Shown: in pieces, positions 45,661 through 54,330 of the stretch
How the letters are laid out: each line of letters begins with the position of its first letter
Position numbering within the stretch: the first letter of the stretch is position 1
Source: Intestinimonas butyriciproducens
GTDB taxonomy: Bacteria; Bacillota; Clostridia; Oscillospirales; Butyricicoccaceae
Direction of reading: 5' to 3'
Assembly: GCF_016901775.1 (NCBI RefSeq)
Contig: NZ_JACJKW010000002.1
Coordinates: 62,001 to 126,000 of the forward strand
Length of the DNA stretch: 64,000 bases
Notes under the pieces: model-generated
Told to the model about the DNA's origin: nothing
The model's database searches: none
The model's input: the letters and a program-made list of their open reading frames with translations, nothing else
Made by a program: the position numbers and the translations under genes

Positions 45661-45805
45661 GGTTTCCGGGAGATTTTGGATACCGCAGGGGAAAATGAAT
45701 TTCCCCTGCGGGGCTTCGGCGCACTGGCGCCGCCGGCCAGAAGGCCGGTGAAGGGCCTTTGGGGCAGGGGAAAGACTCTCCTTTGGTTTGCCGCCTTGTT
45801 TGCAG

Positions 45806-45840
45806 AAAGCCCTTGGGCCATGGCGCCCAAGGGCTTTTTT
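45806..45840 (+). terminator. Stand-alone hairpin terminator
   Basis: AAAGCCCTTGGG and CCCAAGGGCTTT form a 12-bp stem followed by TTT. The 45661-45971 interval has no supported gene; the terminator may protect the following gene from read-through. Confidence 0.75.
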
Positions 45841-45971
45841 GATTTGTTAGTAATGCGTTAGTAACCGGGGAACAAGTTTGTTTTTTGCGGCCGATGTAAA
45901 AAGAAAAATTCGACAGTTTTCCCCATATTTGCTATGATAGGAATATCTTTAAAAATAAAGGAGGAAATGAG

Positions 45972-46634
45972 ATGGGCGCTTTTTCCGGAGCCACGGAGTT
46001 TTTCAGGATGCCGCTGTCTCAGCTGGCCCGGCGATATGGGTACGCAGAGGACAACATCTGTATTCTGGAGGGAGATCTGCAAAAGCTGCGGGAGCAGTTT
46101 TCAGAGACTTATGACAATCTCTGTTCCTGTACCCACCAGGCCGATCAACGCAGCCCTCTGAAATACGGCCAGGACCTGGTGGCCTCCTGGCTGGTGGAGG
46201 ATGTGTTCCTTCGGGTATTCTGGGCTGCCGGTCTGGACGCCAGTCTGGATGGGGCCGACCAGGGCCGGAAGGTGTTGCGCAATGTGAAAACTTCCTCCTC
46301 CAGCGATTTCTCCATTAGCTGTGAAGGATATCGCCGAAAGCTGGAGCTGATGAACGATTATACCGGCTTTTGGGCCAGAAGCCACAAAATGCATCTGCGG
46401 GACAACAAATATTTGAAAATGCAGCGGGAAAAATCCCTGTTCCTTGCCGTTTCCATGGCTACCAGAGAGTTTGCTCTTTTGGATTTTGCAGAGGAGATTC
46501 CAGCCCGCCTGATCCCTCATCACATTCCTTATGGGAACAAACCGGCCTATGAACTTTCCCTGCCGTCTTCGCTTCTGCACACAGCCACCTCGGCCGCCAT
46601 CGGTCAGGCCGTGAAGGCGCGCTTCCATGCTTGA
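45972..46634 (+). CDS. Hypothetical protein, 220 aa
   Basis: AAAGGAGGAAATGAG precedes the ATG. The protein (MGAFSGATEFFRMPLSQLAR ... SSLLHTATSAAIGQAVKARF) has no signal peptide or membrane segment. Central segments such as QDLVASWLVEDVFLRVFWAA and RNVKTSSSSDFSISCEGYRR, and later MATREFALLDFAEE, have alternating strands and helices with conserved-looking acidic residues. I considered a PD-(D/E)xK nuclease-like fold but cannot place the catalytic set with confidence. It is a single gene between a hairpin terminator and the SPFH/Arc pair. Function unknown. Confidence 0.8.
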   Translation: MGAFSGATEFFRMPLSQLARRYGYAEDNICILEGDLQKLREQFSETYDNLCSCTHQADQRSPLKYGQDLVASWLVEDVFLRVFWAAGLDASLDGADQGRKVLRNVKTSSSSDFSISCEGYRRKLELMNDYTGFWARSHKMHLRDNKYLKMQREKSLFLAVSMATREFALLDFAEEIPARLIPHHIPYGNKPAYELSLPSSLLHTATSAAIGQAVKARFHA

Positions 46635-46690
46635 CAGCCTGATTTGATTATGATATTATTTTGATATCATAAAGAGAGAGGGTGTTTTTC

Positions 46691-47716
46691 GTGGAAGAAA
46701 AGATCCTGAAAAAATGCAGAAAAGGGATGCCGGTGCTGCTTTTAGTGCTGCTGAGCTATGTGGCGGCCATTGCACTGTGTATCCTGGGAGCCTTTTGGAC
46801 AGAATCAGGACAGGAGCTGGCAGGGGGCCTGGTGTTGGCTGTTTCCATTGCGTGGCTCTGCCTGGGGTGGATCTTCCTTTGCGGCCTGAAGGTCATCAAG
46901 CCTCAGGAGGCATTGGTGCTCACTCTGTTCGGCAAATATGTTGGTACATTGCGGGGCGAAGGATTTTATTATGTAAACCCCTTCTGCACCGGGGTGAATC
47001 CGGCAGCTAAGACCCGGCTGAAGCAGAGCGGGGATGTGGATGGTCAAAGCAGCGGCGCTCTGGCCGCTGCAGCCGTGGCCGCGGCCGGTGCAGAAGCTGC
47101 CGGGAAAAAGGTTTCTCTGAAAATCATGACGCTGAACAACAACCGGCAGAAGATCAATGATTGTCTGGGCAATCCGGTGGAAATCGGCATCGCCGTGATG
47201 TGGCGGGTCACCGATACGGCCAAAGCGGTATTCAATGTGGACAATTACAAGGAATATCTGTCTCTCCAGTGTGACAGTGCTCTGCGGAACATCGTGCGGA
47301 TCTATCCTTATGATGTGGCGCCGGGAGTGGATACCACCGGCGATGGTGTAGCCGATGAGGGCAGCCTGCGGGGCTCCAGCGAAGTGGTGGCCCAGCGCAT
47401 CAAGGAGGAGATCCAGAGCAAGGTGTCTGACGCCGGGCTGGAAGTCATTGAGGCCCGGATCACCTATCTGGCCTATGCGCCGGAGATCGCCGCTGTGATG
47501 CTTCAGCGTCAGCAGGCCAGCGCCATTATCGACGCCCGGAAGATGATCGTGGATGGGGCAGTGGGTATGGTGGAAATGGCTCTGGAACGGCTGGGAGAAA
47601 ACCATGTGGTGCAGCTGGATGAGGAACGGAAAGCCGCTATGGTTTCCAACCTCCTGGTGGTGCTCTGCGGCAACCGGGATGCCCAGCCGGTGGTCAATTC
47701 CGGCAGTTTGTATTAA
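46691..47716 (+). CDS. SPFH/band-7 domain membrane protein, 341 aa
   Basis: The GTG at 46691 is favoured over an earlier in-frame GTG (46682) because GAGAGAGGGTG lies at normal distance. Two N-terminal membrane helices ([20 protein letters not shown] and [20 protein letters not shown]) precede an SPFH domain: [40 protein letters not shown] and [20 protein letters not shown]. The C-terminal helix [20 protein letters not shown] is typical of flotillin-like proteins, which organise membrane microdomains. It is followed 3 nt later by a small Arc-type gene, an arrangement I recall in other clostridia. Confidence 0.9.
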   Translation: MEEKILKKCRKGMPVLLLVLLSYVAAIALCILGAFWTESGQELAGGLVLAVSIAWLCLGWIFLCGLKVIKPQEALVLTLFGKYVGTLRGEGFYYVNPFCTGVNPAAKTRLKQSGDVDGQSSGALAAAAVAAAGAEAAGKKVSLKIMTLNNNRQKINDCLGNPVEIGIAVMWRVTDTAKAVFNVDNYKEYLSLQCDSALRNIVRIYPYDVAPGVDTTGDGVADEGSLRGSSEVVAQRIKEEIQSKVSDAGLEVIEARITYLAYAPEIAAVMLQRQQASAIIDARKMIVDGAVGMVEMALERLGENHVVQLDEERKAAMVSNLLVVLCGNRDAQPVVNSGSLY

Positions 47717-47719
47717 GCC

Positions 47720-47917
47720 ATGGCCGAAGAGAAAAAACAGGTTCCCCTGCGTCTGTCTCCCAAGCTCTATGCCGCCATTGCCGCCTGGGCCGAGGAGGAT
47801 TTCCGCTCGGTGAACGGACAGATCGAGTATCTTCTCACCGAATGTGTCCGCCAGCGGAAAAAGAATGGCAAATATGTGCCGGAAAAACTGGATGAACCTC
47901 CAAAACTGGATCTGTAA
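47720..47917 (+). CDS. Arc-family ribbon-helix-helix protein, 65 aa
   Basis: [20 protein letters not shown] then [20 protein letters not shown] is the strand-helix-helix pattern of Arc-type DNA-binding proteins, with a basic/proline tail. The ATG at 47720 begins 3 nt after the SPFH stop, so the two are translationally coupled. It may be an autoregulator of the pair. A strong terminator follows. Confidence 0.88.
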   Translation: MAEEKKQVPLRLSPKLYAAIAAWAEEDFRSVNGQIEYLLTECVRQRKKNGKYVPEKLDEPPKLDL

Positions 47918-47919
47918 AC

Positions 47920-47954
47920 AAAGGACGGGAGCACTTGGCTTCCCGTCCTTTTTC
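47920..47954 (+). terminator. Terminator after the SPFH/Arc pair
   Basis: AAAGGACGGGA pairs with TCCCGTCCTTT, followed by a T-run. Confidence 0.88.
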
Positions 47955-47983
47955 TTGACATCGTTTTGCAAAATCGGTACAAT
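47955..47983 (+). promoter_or_regulatory. Promoter of the second LytTR regulator
   Basis: TTGACA (47955-47960) and TACAAT (47978-47983) are 17 nt apart. The leader then contains CCCGTTCTG and CAGAAACGGG, which can pair just ahead of the ribosome binding site. Confidence 0.8.
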
Positions 47984-48056
47984 AATTGATAGTGTAAACG
48001 CCCCGTTCTGAAAAGAAAATACTGGAAAACAGAAACGGGTGGAGGACGGTGATAAG

Positions 48057-48782
48057 ATGTATCATATTGCGGTTTGCGATGACAATCAGGAAGAAGCACA
48101 TCTTATCAGCCGCATGGCCCGGGAGATCATGGCTCAGCGGGAGATCGAAGCCCGGGTGGATCTGTTTTTTGATCCGGAAAGTTTGTTGGACAAGCTGCAG
48201 CAGGTGCAGAACCAGTACGATCTGTTTTTGCTGGATATCCTGATGGAAGAACGCAACGGCATCCAGTTGGCCCAGGCTTTGCGGCAAAGAGGGTATCGGG
48301 GCAAACTGATCTATATCACCGTCAGCCGGGATTATGCTATTGATGGCTACAAGGTCAAAGCCGATGACTATTTGCTCAAACCGGTGGAGAAGGATACCTT
48401 GGACCAGGCCATTGGCCGGGTGCTGCCCCGGTTGGAGACCGTTTTGCTGGAAACCACAGGGGGAATGAAAATCCTTCGGCTCCAGCAGATCCTTTATGCC
48501 GAGGCTGTGGGACATTATGTGCTCATTCAACTGGCGGATAAAGAAGAATCTTTGCGTTTGCGGGCCACATTGCTCCAGGTCCAGCAAAAGCTGGGGGCGG
48601 AAAAATTTGTCCGCTGCCACAAAGGGTATCTGGTCAACCTGGGCCAGGTGCGGGAGGTGCGGGTGAGCACCAGTCAGATCCTGCTTCATAGCGGCGATAC
48701 CATCCCTCTGGGCCGGCAGTATCGTTATAAAGTACAAAAAGCCGTTGTGCAGTATGTGGAACAGGCCATTTCTTCTTATTGA
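48057..48782 (+). CDS. LytTR-family response regulator (second system)
   Basis: The ATG at 48057 follows GGAGGACGGTGATAAG. The receiver (MYHIAVCDDNQEEAHLISRM; phosphoacceptor Asp about 60 in LFLLDILMEERNG; Lys in YLLKPVEKD) is followed by a LytTR domain (MKILRLQQILYAEAVGHYVL ... FVRCHKGYLVNLGQVREVRV). It is about the same length as the regulator at 8120. Its partner kinase is probably the convergent gene immediately downstream. This orientation is unusual because such pairs are normally co-transcribed. The contractile-injection operon starts about 2.3 kb to the right, beyond the kinase. Confidence 0.93.
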   Translation: MYHIAVCDDNQEEAHLISRMAREIMAQREIEARVDLFFDPESLLDKLQQVQNQYDLFLLDILMEERNGIQLAQALRQRGYRGKLIYITVSRDYAIDGYKVKADDYLLKPVEKDTLDQAIGRVLPRLETVLLETTGGMKILRLQQILYAEAVGHYVLIQLADKEESLRLRATLLQVQQKLGAEKFVRCHKGYLVNLGQVREVRVSTSQILLHSGDTIPLGRQYRYKVQKAVVQYVEQAISSY

Positions 48783-48804
48783 GAAGAAATGGCCTGTTTT
48801 TTTA
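48760..48804 (+). terminator. Terminator overlapping the regulator's 3' end
   Basis: AACAGGCCATTTCTTCT pairs perfectly with AGAAGAAATGGCCTGTT and is followed by TTTTT; the left arm is coding sequence of the regulator. The stem is long enough also to affect the convergent kinase mRNA. Confidence 0.8.
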
Positions 48805-50724
48805 TCCATTTGCCCGGGATGCGTCTTTTTTGAAATAAAGATAAGACTTTACATGGAACAGATTTTCCTGGGTCTCTATAATGAGGACACTGTTATATTC
48901 TTCAGCTACCCGGCGCATGGCTTTGATGCCCTGGCCGTGGCCCTCCCGGCGCCGGGGAGACAGGAAATCACCCTGTTCATTCCGCTGGAGACCACCGGAA
49001 AAACTATTGGTGCAGCTGACGAAAAGGCCGGCGTTTTCAAAGATCTCCACTTTCAGCTGGATGCTGCGTTTTTGGGGATCAGGCAGGGATGCCACGGCAT
49101 GGAGAGCGTTGTCGATCATGTTGGACAGAAGCACGGCCAGGTCGGCATCGACAATGCCGATGTGCTGGGGCACCTGTACCGAAGCCTGGAAGGAGGCGTT
49201 CAATTTTTGGGCTTGCAGCTGACAATAGGACACCAGGGCGTTGATGAGGGGATGGTCGGTATACCGGCCGGGTGCACGGCGGATCTGGCCGGTGAAATGT
49301 TCCACATATTGATATGCTCTCTGGAGATCTCCTTCCTGGCAAAGGGCGGACAGAGCATTCATATGGTGAAGAATCTCATGGCGCATGGCATAGGTTTCGT
49401 CCAGGGAACGGCGCAGATAGGCGGCATGTTCCAAGGCGTAACGATTCTGCACTGTCAAAAGCTGCAATTCACTGTTCCGGCGCACGATGCTTTGTACGAA
49501 ATCATATACGGCCAGCAGGAAAAAGATCAGCAGCAAAAGATGGTTTGCCAGCCGGGTCAGGAAGAAGAAGCTGTGGAGCATCCGGGTATCTTCCCACAGA
49601 GAGCAGACATAGGACCACAAAAAGCCATCTCCGGCCAGGGAAAAAAGGATACAAAGGACAAAAAGAAGGAGAAGAACGCCGCCCAGCAGAAAATAGTGTC
49701 GGTAATAGGCGATGCCCCGGCGGGCTTGGTGGGCGCAAAGCAGCAGAGAGACGAGCAGGGCCAGAGGAAGCAGACGGCTCAGGAGCAGATTGGTCCACGC
49801 AGCACCGCCCTGGTTGTCGATGAGCCGCCACACCAGCCCGATGATCATGCTCAAAGAGCCAAGGGATGGCAAAAGAACCCCCCATTTCCGGACTCTTCCT
49901 GCCAGATGGTACCAAAGTGCCCACAAACTGAGCGCCAGAGGGAGCATCTGCAGCCCTACCAGCACCAGAGGACTTTGAAGGAACCAGATCCCATAGGCGC
50001 CGTAGGAGACAGTGCGCTCCAAGCCAAAGGATAAAGCCAGAAGAGAAAGGAGCAGCAAACTAATATCCGCTTTGTTGTGATAGAGCTGGAAGAAAAAAAG
50101 CCCGGCTAAAAATAACGCTGCCGCCAAAAGCACGCCTGCCGGCAAAGCATCCTGGGCAGTGGCAGCCATAGCCTGGCTTTGATACGATGTGAGGTCGGAG
50201 TACAGCGCCAGGGAGGGAAGCTGGTAAATGGAAGCCATTCCTTCGGGATAGGACAATGCCAAAGTCAGCTCTGACGCAGAGCCTAAGGTGACGATATCGC
50301 TGTACATGGCGGGCTGACTGCCAGGGTCAAAACGCCCTTCCGCGGGATGATACCGCAGGGAGGGGTCAGCCAAAAGCTTTCCATCGGACAAGACGGCAGC
50401 ATCACAGCCGAAACGATTCATCGTAAGGATGGCTGTCGAGGTGAGTGAAAGCTCCAGATGGGATAGATCCCGGCTGCAATAGAGGATGGTATCCGGAGGA
50501 AGAAGCAAGTTGTCACCTTGGGGAGAAACCTCTGTGCCGTCGGCCAGGGTGAAGCGCCAGGAGGCCGGATCGGAGGCAGGGCTGATGTCCAGACTTTTCA
50601 AGGGAGTCTGGGTCATATCAATATAAACAAAGCAGCACCACAGCAGTGCAGCCGCTGGGATCAAAGTCAGCAAAAACCATTTTTTGTCATGGAGAAATCT
50701 CTTCCATTTCTCTTTGGAAAGCAC
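48802..50724 (-). CDS. GHKL sensor histidine kinase with large extracytoplasmic domain, 640 aa
   Basis: The GTG at 50724 is chosen because GGAGGTGCGGGCT precedes it. One N-terminal membrane helix (WFLLTLIPAAALLWCCFVYI), an external domain (about 40-175), then seven or so hydrophobic segments (e.g. LPAGVLLAAALFLAGLFFF) recall the 7TMR-DISM arrangement. The cytoplasmic part has MRHEILHHMNALSALCQEGD, an N-box LLSNMIDNALHAVASLPDP and a glycine-rich GHGQGIKAMRRVAEEYN. The phosphoacceptor region carries HEILHHM in place of the typical HDLRHH. It is convergent with the LytTR regulator 20 nt away and is the likely cognate kinase. Confidence 0.9.
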   Translation of the reverse strand: MLSKEKWKRFLHDKKWFLLTLIPAAALLWCCFVYIDMTQTPLKSLDISPASDPASWRFTLADGTEVSPQGDNLLLPPDTILYCSRDLSHLELSLTSTAILTMNRFGCDAAVLSDGKLLADPSLRYHPAEGRFDPGSQPAMYSDIVTLGSASELTLALSYPEGMASIYQLPSLALYSDLTSYQSQAMAATAQDALPAGVLLAAALFLAGLFFFQLYHNKADISLLLLSLLALSFGLERTVSYGAYGIWFLQSPLVLVGLQMLPLALSLWALWYHLAGRVRKWGVLLPSLGSLSMIIGLVWRLIDNQGGAAWTNLLLSRLLPLALLVSLLLCAHQARRGIAYYRHYFLLGGVLLLLFVLCILFSLAGDGFLWSYVCSLWEDTRMLHSFFFLTRLANHLLLLIFFLLAVYDFVQSIVRRNSELQLLTVQNRYALEHAAYLRRSLDETYAMRHEILHHMNALSALCQEGDLQRAYQYVEHFTGQIRRAPGRYTDHPLINALVSYCQLQAQKLNASFQASVQVPQHIGIVDADLAVLLSNMIDNALHAVASLPDPQKRSIQLKVEIFENAGLFVSCTNSFSGGLQRNEQGDFLSPRRREGHGQGIKAMRRVAEEYNSVLIIETQENLFHVKSYLYFKKDASRANG

Positions 50725-50875
50725 AGCCCGCACCTCCATTCATGAGCTGAGAAAGGATACCGAAAAGGTATCCTGTTTTATTTTACGATAAGCACCGTGT
50801 TTTATGGGGATTTGACACTATTTCTATCATACAGGAGTTTGTTTCCAGACACAAGCGACTGAGAAGCCGTTGTCA

Positions 50876-50913
50876 TGTTGTTTGTGCCAGATGACTGTCG
50901 TTTGTGCCAAAAG
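50876..50913. promoter_or_regulatory. Two 18-nt direct repeats upstream of the injection operon
   Basis: TGTTGTTTGTGCCAGATG (50876-50893) and TGTCGTTTGTGCCAAAAG (50896-50913) match at 15 of 18 positions and repeat at 20-bp spacing, close to two helical turns. LytTR regulators bind direct repeats at about 21-bp spacing, so this is a candidate site for a neighbouring LytTR protein. The match to the published LytTR consensus is weak. Confidence 0.45.
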
Positions 50914-50981
50914 TCACTATTCGACAAGATTTTATGCTATTCTCATCATGAAAATATGGCATCTGAGCAGCGGTCTTGGGG

Positions 50982-51006
50982 CAGAAAAAGCCCGAGGGCT
51001 TTTCTG
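50982..51006 (+). promoter_or_regulatory. Leader hairpin before the injection operon
   Basis: CAGAAAAAGCCC pairs with GGCTTTTCTG (one bulged A) about 75 nt upstream of the first gene. It may be an attenuator or an old terminator. No clear -10/-35 pair was found in 50760-51080; another hairpin, AGGATACC/GGTATCCT, is at 50754-50774. Confidence 0.4.
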
Positions 51007-51080
51007 TGTATATTCTCTCTGCCGCGGCTGGATGGGGTCGGGAAGACTGCGGCCCGGCCGGAAGGAGGGGATGAGGGAAG

Positions 51081-51977
51081 GTGCTTTCCAAGGAACAGAC
51101 AGCGCCTGGAAAAAAGCCGCTGCGGCCCAAATGGAGCAAGGCTGCAGGGGATCATATCACCCTCAGCGCTGCCACGACCAAACATTCCAGCACTTATTTG
51201 CAGGGGCTGGATCTGGAGACTGCCGAAAGCATCCGCCTGAAACCGGCAGAGGGAAAAGATCCCCGGCTGCAAAGTGTCAAGCCCTCCTGCTGTGCTTCCC
51301 GTGAGGAACTGCCCCAGCTTTCCGGTCAGGTGGATCTCACCACCGGACGGGCCGAGGTGGGCTATGACCCGAAAAAACGGGATGTGGTGCTGGGTTTTGT
51401 CCGGCACAGCAATGACTCCCAGGGGCGGGAAGTGTTGGAAAACAAGGCAAGAGTGCGTACCATCCACGGTCAGGACCGGTTCCGCAGCAACGACGAGACC
51501 TTTTCCCAAGGAGCGATGGGCCTGCGGTGTGAAGCAGCCCGGGCGCCCAAGGCGGTGATGGACCGGATGGGAACCATGTCCCGTCGGGAAGGCAGGGAGA
51601 CCACCATGGATCGGGTGCTCCCCTTTTACGGCGTGGAAGAGGAGCGAGTCCGCCTGCACCAGCTGCAAATGCTGGAGCACCGCAGCGATGTCCGGCGCAG
51701 CAGCATTCACAGCGCTGCCTCCGGTGTGGGGACCCTGATCTCCCGCAAGAGGCAAAAGCAAAAAGAGTTCCAAAAAACTTTCTCCCGGGCTTTGCAGAAA
51801 GCCGGGGAGAACCGCCAAACCGACGACTATCAGCTTTTTATCCGGAAAAAATGGCTGGCTATGCAGGCCCAGGCTCTGGGACTGGATTCGGAAAGTCTGG
51901 GGGAAGAGATTTCCCTGGAGGAAGAAGCAGAGAAGCGGGAGGAACAGGCGGAATTCCCAAAGAGCGAAACACCATGA
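51081..51977 (+). CDS. Unknown first gene of the contractile injection operon, 298 aa
   Basis: The GTG at 51081 lies 10 nt after GGAGGGG and opens MLSKEQTAPGKKPLRPKWSK. The protein is hydrophilic, highly charged, without signal peptide or membrane segment; it contains LDLETAESIRLKPAEGKDPR, GRAEVGYDPKKRDVVLGFVR, and a C-terminal predicted helical, Lys/Glu-rich region (TLISRKRQKQKEFQKTFSRA ... GEEISLEEEAEKREEQAEF). I recognise no domain. Being first in the operon, 74 nt before the sheath gene, it may be a structural accessory, regulator or assembly factor. The 51.1-51.6 kb stretch is also open in another frame, but codon use and the C-terminus favour this one. Confidence 0.7.
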   Translation: MLSKEQTAPGKKPLRPKWSKAAGDHITLSAATTKHSSTYLQGLDLETAESIRLKPAEGKDPRLQSVKPSCCASREELPQLSGQVDLTTGRAEVGYDPKKRDVVLGFVRHSNDSQGREVLENKARVRTIHGQDRFRSNDETFSQGAMGLRCEAARAPKAVMDRMGTMSRREGRETTMDRVLPFYGVEEERVRLHQLQMLEHRSDVRRSSIHSAASGVGTLISRKRQKQKEFQKTFSRALQKAGENRQTDDYQLFIRKKWLAMQAQALGLDSESLGEEISLEEEAEKREEQAEFPKSETP

Positions 51978-52051
51978 ACACCAGATAGAAAGGAGTGGAA
52001 AGATCCCGGGCCGGGCTGGTTGCGGCCTTATCGCTCGAGGATCGAAAGCGT

Positions 52052-53764
52052 ATGGCAGAATATTTGTCTCCCGGTGTCTATGTGGAGGAATTTGACAGCG
52101 GCCCGGCTCCCATGCAGGGGGTGAGCACCAGCACGGCCGGTTTTGTGGGCCTTGCCGAAAAAGGCCCCGTGTCCGGCGCTCCGGTGTTTGTCACCGGAAT
52201 TTCCGATTTTCACCGGAAATTCGGCGGCTATCTGCAGAAGAGCGAATTCGGCGAATATCGCTACCTGGCCCATGCTGTCAGCCACTTTTTCGCCAATGGA
52301 GGTGCCCGGGCTTTTGTAATGCGCGTGGCCCCTTCCGATGCGGCAGTGGCCGGCCTGTCCTGCGGCGAAGGCCTGCGTTTTGAAGCCAAGAACCCCGGTG
52401 CATGGGGCAATCGGGTCATCATCACCATGGTTCCGGCCAACAAGGCCAAAAGCCAGATCATGGAAGATCTGGGAGAGGGCAAATACGCCCTGAAGAGCGT
52501 GGAAGAGTTCCATGCAGGCGATGTGGTGGCCCTGGAGGGCCCCGACGGAGTGGAATACGGCCTGGTGGCCCAGGTGGAGGGCAAGAACATCACTCTGGCA
52601 GCTCCCTTCCAGAGCGCCCAGGTGGTGGATCAGGCTCTGCTGCCTCAGGTGACCATCAAAACCTGTGAAATGAACATGGAGATCCGCTGCGAGGATATGG
52701 CGGAGACCTATGAGAATGTGTCTTTTAACATCACCACCCCCTATTTCATCGAAAAGATGCTCTCCAAATCCGAGCTGGTCAATGTGACCGCCCAGGCCGT
52801 GGAAGAGGCCAAGGCTCCCATTGAGCTGGTGCAAGAGTGGACAGGTTGCCAGAAGGCAGAAGTCCGTCTCCAGCTGTCCGGCGGCCTCAACGGCACAGCG
52901 GCTGCTTTGTCCGACGGCGATTTCATCGGCGTGGACAAGGGCCCCGGCGAGCGCACCGGCATTCAGGCTTTCCTGGACAACAGCGATGTGTCCATCATGG
53001 CCGTGCCCGGCATCACTTCTCCCAATGTGCAGCTGTCCCTGGTGGCCCATTGCGAAAACCTGGGCAGCCGTTTTGCTGTGCTGGATATGCCCAAAGAAGC
53101 CAAGAGCGTGGATGAGATCATGAAGCACCGGAACATCGTGGACAGCGACTACTGCGCCATGTATCATCCCTGGCTGGAGGTCTATGATCCCCTGGACAAG
53201 AGAAACACTTATATCCCGCCCTCCGGTTCGGTGATGGGCATCTATGCCCGCAGCGACAACAGCCGGGGCATCCACAAAGCCCCCGCTAACGAGACGGTGA
53301 TGAACTGCACCGGTCTGTCGGTAGCCTACAACACCGCCGAGCAGGATATGCTCAACCCCAACGGCGTCAACCTGATCCGGTCTTTCCCCGGCCAGGGCAT
53401 CCGGGTGTGGGGCGCCCGCACGGCCAGCTCCAAACCCCAGTGGAAGTATGTGAACGTGCGGCGTTTGTTCATCTTCCTGGAGGAGTCCATCAAGGCCAAC
53501 ACCAACTGGGTGGTCTTTGAGCCCAACGACGAGCTGCTGTGGATCCGTGTCCGCCGCACCATCGAAGTGTTCCTGGAGGGTGTGTGGAAGAGCGGCGCTC
53601 TGGCTGGCTCTACCGCCGCCGACGCCTTCTTTGTCAACATCGGCACCAACACCATGACCCAGGACGACATCGACAACGGACGCCTGGTGTGCGTCATCGG
53701 CGTGGCCCCTGTCAAGCCTGCGGAATTTGTCATCTTCCGCCTGACCCAGAAGACCGGCGAATAA
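52052..53764 (+). CDS. Contractile tail sheath protein, 570 aa
   Basis: The N-terminus AEYLSPGVYVEEFDSGPAPM then QGVSTSTAGFVGLAEKGPVS is the hallmark of phage/eCIS sheath proteins (Afp2-4/Pvc2-like), and the C-terminal region (FIFLEESIKANTNWVVFEPN ... NIGTNTMTQDDIDNGRLVCV) is the conserved sheath C-terminal domain with the handshake strand. ATG 52052 is taken as start because GAGG lies 11 nt upstream and the family begins here; an upstream GTG has no proper site. It contracts to push the inner tube. It is the second gene of the operon and lies 43 nt ahead of the tube gene. Only one sheath gene is in view. Confidence 0.95.
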   Translation: MAEYLSPGVYVEEFDSGPAPMQGVSTSTAGFVGLAEKGPVSGAPVFVTGISDFHRKFGGYLQKSEFGEYRYLAHAVSHFFANGGARAFVMRVAPSDAAVAGLSCGEGLRFEAKNPGAWGNRVIITMVPANKAKSQIMEDLGEGKYALKSVEEFHAGDVVALEGPDGVEYGLVAQVEGKNITLAAPFQSAQVVDQALLPQVTIKTCEMNMEIRCEDMAETYENVSFNITTPYFIEKMLSKSELVNVTAQAVEEAKAPIELVQEWTGCQKAEVRLQLSGGLNGTAAALSDGDFIGVDKGPGERTGIQAFLDNSDVSIMAVPGITSPNVQLSLVAHCENLGSRFAVLDMPKEAKSVDEIMKHRNIVDSDYCAMYHPWLEVYDPLDKRNTYIPPSGSVMGIYARSDNSRGIHKAPANETVMNCTGLSVAYNTAEQDMLNPNGVNLIRSFPGQGIRVWGARTASSKPQWKYVNVRRLFIFLEESIKANTNWVVFEPNDELLWIRVRRTIEVFLEGVWKSGALAGSTAADAFFVNIGTNTMTQDDIDNGRLVCVIGVAPVKPAEFVIFRLTQKTGE

Positions 53765-53807
53765 GAAAAAGGCTCTCACGATTTTTATATAAGGAGTTGA
53801 ACAGCAA

Positions 53808-54230
53808 GTGCTTCCCTATCGTAATTTCCGATTCCGTCTGGAGATCGACGGCTTGGATGCCGGCAGCTTCAGCGAAGTCAGCGGTTTTGACGCCACCATC
53901 GATGTGGTGGAATACCGGGCCGGGGACGATCCTGCCATCACCCCCACAAAACTGCCCGGCCTGATCAAATATGGCAACATCACTTTGAAATGGGGCTCTT
54001 CTGAGACCATGGTGCTTTATGATTGGCTCATCGATATCACCGAAGGCACCATCGAGAAAAAGACAGTGACTCTCACCGCCCTGGACGAAGAGGGTTCCCC
54101 TGCCGCTTCCTGGCGGTGCATCAACGCCTGGCCGGTGAAATACACCGCCCCGGACTTCAACGGCACCTCCTCTGAGGTGGCCATTGAAACCATCGAACTG
54201 GCCCACGAAGGCCTGACCCGTACCGAGTGA
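53808..54230 (+). CDS. Tail tube protein (gp19/Hcp-like), 140 aa
   Basis: LPYRNFRFRLEIDGLDAGSF SEVSGFD and the ending GTSSEVAIETIELAHEGLTR TE match the T4 gp19-like tube protein family (Afp1/Pvc1) that stacks in hexameric rings inside the sheath. The GTG start at 53808 has AAGGAGTTGAACAGCAA. It lies 43 nt after the sheath gene and is followed by a strong hairpin, as expected for the most abundant structural subunits. A more diverged tube paralogue lies at 54920. Confidence 0.93.
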   Translation: MLPYRNFRFRLEIDGLDAGSFSEVSGFDATIDVVEYRAGDDPAITPTKLPGLIKYGNITLKWGSSETMVLYDWLIDITEGTIEKKTVTLTALDEEGSPAASWRCINAWPVKYTAPDFNGTSSEVAIETIELAHEGLTRTE

Positions 54231-54240
54231 TGCGTCATCG

Positions 54241-54278
54241 CTGCCGTGTCCTTGTCCTTTTGGACGGGGACACGGCGG
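54241..54278 (+). terminator. Strong intra-operon hairpin after the tube gene
   Basis: CTGCCGTGTCCTTGTCC pairs through 17 positions with GGACGGGGACACGGCGG (including G-U pairs) around a TTTT loop, 10 nt after the tube stop. A T-rich stretch (TTCTCTTTTT) begins about 5 nt later. It probably ends part of the transcripts or protects mRNA 3' ends, giving more sheath and tube than baseplate proteins. Confidence 0.6.
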
Positions 54279-54330
54279 CATGTTCTCTTTTTCGGCAAGG
54301 TCACCATAGCGAAGAAATGAGGTGCCATAC

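Noticed and set aside
45972-46634. Assignment of the 220-residue protein as a PD-(D/E)xK nuclease
   Set aside because: Alternating strands and acidic residues are suggestive, but I could not place a complete catalytic set.
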